Below are positions 5,766-7,387 of a stretch of 7,387 nucleotides of DNA, piece after piece. The notes beneath the pieces were generated by a model that was not told where the DNA came from, did no database searches, and was given only the letters and a program-made list of their open reading frames with translations. This DNA is from Actinomycetes bacterium. Lineage in GTDB: Bacteria; Actinomycetota; Acidimicrobiia; Acidimicrobiales; JAKAOS01. The stretch covers positions 1 to 7,387 of the forward strand of contig JAJYGW010000309.1 in NCBI GenBank assembly GCA_021790615.1, written 5' to 3'. Position 1 is the first letter of the stretch; each line of letters opens with the position of its first letter. A program made the position numbers and the translations under genes.

Positions 5766-5779
5766 GCGGCGTGAGCCGC
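5766..5779 (-). repeat. Short hairpin in the tadC-pilin gap
   Basis: GCGGC (5766-5770) and GCCGC (5775-5779) form a perfect 5-bp stem around a 4-nt loop in the 64-bp gap between tadC and the pilin gene. No T tract follows. It could slow read-through or mark an mRNA processing site, making pilin mRNA more abundant. In DNA this GC-rich a 5-bp match is easily due to chance. Confidence 0.25.
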
Positions 5780-5802
5780 GAGTCCCGCCGGCGTGTCACC
5801 GC

Positions 5803-6693
5803 TCAGAGGAGGTGAGCAAGACGCGCGCCGGCGGGGAACATGAGGAAGACGACGAAGGCCAGCATCAAGATGATGGACGGCAAGAAGAGCCGCTCTGTCG
5901 TGGCGTTGGCCCGGGCTTGCGCAGCCGCGATCTCACGCTGGCGCAGCGAGGCGGACTTGGCGGAGAGGGTTGTGCGGACCCTCGCCCCTTCGGTGCCCGC
6001 CAGGGTGAGGGTGGATGACAGCTCGCTCAGTGCCGGGATGCCGACTCGGGCTCCGAGACGCCCGAGCGAGTCCCACGGTGTCACCCCCGCGATCTGGGCC
6101 TGCTCGAGAGCGAGCCGGAGCCGCAGGAAGCAAGGATCAGCGCAGGCATGCGCGCTCGCCATGAGCGCGCCCTCGACGCCCATACCCCCCGCCTGCGCCA
6201 TCACGACGAGCTCGAGGAACGAGCCGAGCGCACGGACGAAGCGGGAGCGCTCCCGTTCGGCCTTGCGGCGAAGGTCTGACGTCGGCAGCAGGGCACCGAG
6301 CACCAGCCCGGCGATGGCCGTCCCGAGCGAGGTGATCGGCGGCGGGGTGATGGCGACGAGGCCGAGCAGCAAGGGTAGGAGGCCACCCGTGACAGCGAGG
6401 CCCAGCGAGGCGAGCCCGATCGCCGTCAGCTGCTCGGTCATGCTGCGCTCGAGCAGTGCCAGGTCCTCGGTGCGGACGAGCGGTACCCCGACGCGGGAGG
6501 CGGACGTCGAGATGGCGAGGCCGACCCGGGTGAGAGTGGGCGTCGTGCCTGGCGACGGCGGCCGAGGGGTTCCGCCGGTGGCCTCGAGGCGGCTGACCGC
6601 CTCGGCGAGGCTCTCGCCGCTCCTCATCGCGCCGGCGAGGACGGCAACGAGACCGCAGCCCACCGCCGCGCCGAGGAGAATGAACGTGGTCAC
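5803..6693 (-). CDS. tadC: TadC-like inner-membrane platform protein of the Tad pilus (T2SSF family)
   Basis: The protein has 296 residues. The start is GTG at 6691-6693, which overlaps the tadB stop as GTGA. An open frame continues to 6762, but its extra residues lie inside tadB and are rejected. Membrane segments are predicted at about 3-22, 92-113, 119-137 and 270-288. The T2SSF (GspF-like) domain lies at about 155-265. Its core is FLELVVMAQAGGMGVEGALM, then TPWDSLGRLGARVGIPALSEL, then the conserved LAGTEGARVRTTL helix and the final membrane helix, as in TadC. With TadB it forms the platform turned by the TadA ATPase. The gene ends with TGA at 5803-5805, 64 bp before the pilin gene. Confidence 0.93.
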   Translation of the reverse strand: MTTFILLGAAVGCGLVAVLAGAMRSGESLAEAVSRLEATGGTPRPPSPGTTPTLTRVGLAISTSASRVGVPLVRTEDLALLERSMTEQLTAIGLASLGLAVTGGLLPLLLGLVAITPPPITSLGTAIAGLVLGALLPTSDLRRKAERERSRFVRALGSFLELVVMAQAGGMGVEGALMASAHACADPCFLRLRLALEQAQIAGVTPWDSLGRLGARVGIPALSELSSTLTLAGTEGARVRTTLSAKSASLRQREIAAAQARANATTERLFLPSIILMLAFVVFLMFPAGARLAHLL

Positions 6694-7387
6694 GGGTGCT
6701 CCCCGGCCTCGAGCAGGAGCCGGGGCTGTGGTTCCGGCCTCACCATGGCCGACATGAGCCACAGGCCGAGACCGAACAGCAGGCCCACGACGGCGAGCAC
6801 CAGCTGACCCGTAGCCGATCGGTACGGTGCGAGGTAGCTGTGAGCGAACAGGGCCATGAAGGCGAACAGCGCGAGCGAGAAGCCGCTGATCATGCGCACG
6901 GCGGCTCGGGAGGAGGCGCGCGAGGCCTCCACGGCGAGGCGCATCCCGACCTCCTCCCGGATGGAGGCTGCGAGAGCGCCGAGCAGGTCACCGAGGCGCT
7001 GGGCGCGCTCGCGGGAGGCCATGACGAGGGCGATCACGACCATGTCGGCGGCCGGATCGGCAAGCTCGGCGCCGAGCTCCCGGAGGCAGCTCTCGAGCGG
7101 CACGCCGGCGCTCAGCTTCGCCGCCATGGAGCCGACGGCACCGCTCAGCGTGCCCGGAGCGGTCGCGGCCGTCGTGACCAGCGCCTGGGTCAGCCCGGAG
7201 GCACCGGCCAGAGTGTCGCGCAGCATCTCGGTCCAGGTGGCCACGGCCTCGAGGCGCTCGATGGTCGGCCGGCCGCTCCCCTGGCGTAGGCCGCGGGTGC
7301 CGAGGACGGCCGCAGCGGCCAGGGGGGCGGCGATCGGCCATCGCGTGATGATCACGGCCACACCGGCGGCGGAGAGCGCGAGCAGCA
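6690..7387 (-). CDS. tadB: TadB-like inner-membrane platform protein (N-terminus cut by window edge)
   Basis: The frame is open to the right edge on the - strand. The GTG at 7359-7361 is internal, since the codons upstream of it encode more of a hydrophobic segment (LLALSAAG). The true start lies outside. About 232 residues are visible. A membrane segment at the edge continues into WPIAAPLAAAAVLG. The T2SSF domain follows (GRPTIERLEAVATWTEMLRD through EVGMRLAVEASRASSRAAVR). Two C-terminal membrane helices are ISGFSLALFAFMALFAHSYL and LVLAVVGLLFGLGLWLMSAM. Pairing with tadC in this order and a GTGA overlap is the standard Tad arrangement (Rv3658c-Rv3657c in mycobacteria). The secretion ATPase gene tadA is expected next, beyond the window. 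Confidence 0.93.
   Translation of the reverse strand, partial: LLALSAAGVAVIITRWPIAAPLAAAAVLGTRGLRQGSGRPTIERLEAVATWTEMLRDTLAGASGLTQALVTTAATAPGTLSGAVGSMAAKLSAGVPLESCLRELGAELADPAADMVVIALVMASRERAQRLGDLLGALAASIREEVGMRLAVEASRASSRAAVRMISGFSLALFAFMALFAHSYLAPYRSATGQLVLAVVGLLFGLGLWLMSAMVRPEPQPRLLLEAGEHP

Noticed and set aside
6694..6762. Upstream extension of tadC to 6762
   Set aside because: It lies inside tadB, and its Gly/Ala/Pro-rich residues are not part of the family. The GTGA overlap at 6690-6693 places the start right before the first membrane helix.
1..7387. CRISPR array, riboswitch, toxin-antitoxin or phage defence genes
   Set aside because: No regularly spaced repeats were seen and no protein with matching motifs. 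The repeats found are short local palindromes only.

Overview
This is a high-GC window that looks like an actinomycete chromosome (phylum Actinomycetota). The evidence is the G/C-rich third positions, frequent GTG starts, an InhA-like enoyl reductase, and a Tad pilus gene order matching the Rv3658c-Rv3654c block of mycobacteria. Acidimicrobiia is a guess at class level only, and nothing in the window settles it.

Left part (1-1056, + strand): the C-terminal part of a DDE-type transposase-like protein enters from the left edge and ends at 849. A short GC hairpin follows it, then about 165 bp with no gene that I can see and a small cluster of TGAGA/TCTCA palindromes just before the tRNA. This part is probably accessory DNA.

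Middle (1057-1969, - strand): a complete tRNA-Cys (GCA) gene lies here. Upstream of it is fabI, an NAD(H)-dependent enoyl-ACP reductase of type II fatty acid synthesis. A bulged 10-bp hairpin separates the two. fabI has no visible Shine-Dalgarno sequence but has a TANNNT box exactly 7 nt before its ATG, which suggests a leaderless transcript.

Right part (1994-7387, - strand): a tightly packed Tad/Flp (type IVc) pilus operon runs right to left. The order is tadB (5' end cut by the window), tadC, a small Flp-like pilin, two TadE-family pseudopilins, a short Rv3654c-type TadE-like protein, and a 754-residue protein with two N-terminal membrane segments and a C-terminal SARP-type winged helix plus BTAD domain. 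Three junctions are exact 4-nt GTGA/ATGA overlaps and the other gaps are short, so the genes are probably co-expressed. TadB and TadC would form the inner-membrane platform that polymerises the Flp-like pilin. The TadE-like proteins would be minor pilins, and the membrane-tethered BTAD protein is a candidate regulator or sensor linked to the machine. The ATPase (tadA) and the TadZ/Ssd-like gene are expected just beyond the right edge.

The most interesting points are the membrane-anchored BTAD protein inside a Tad operon, the non-canonical processing motif of the Flp-like pilin, and the fabI sequence, which mixes InhA-like and FabI-like features.
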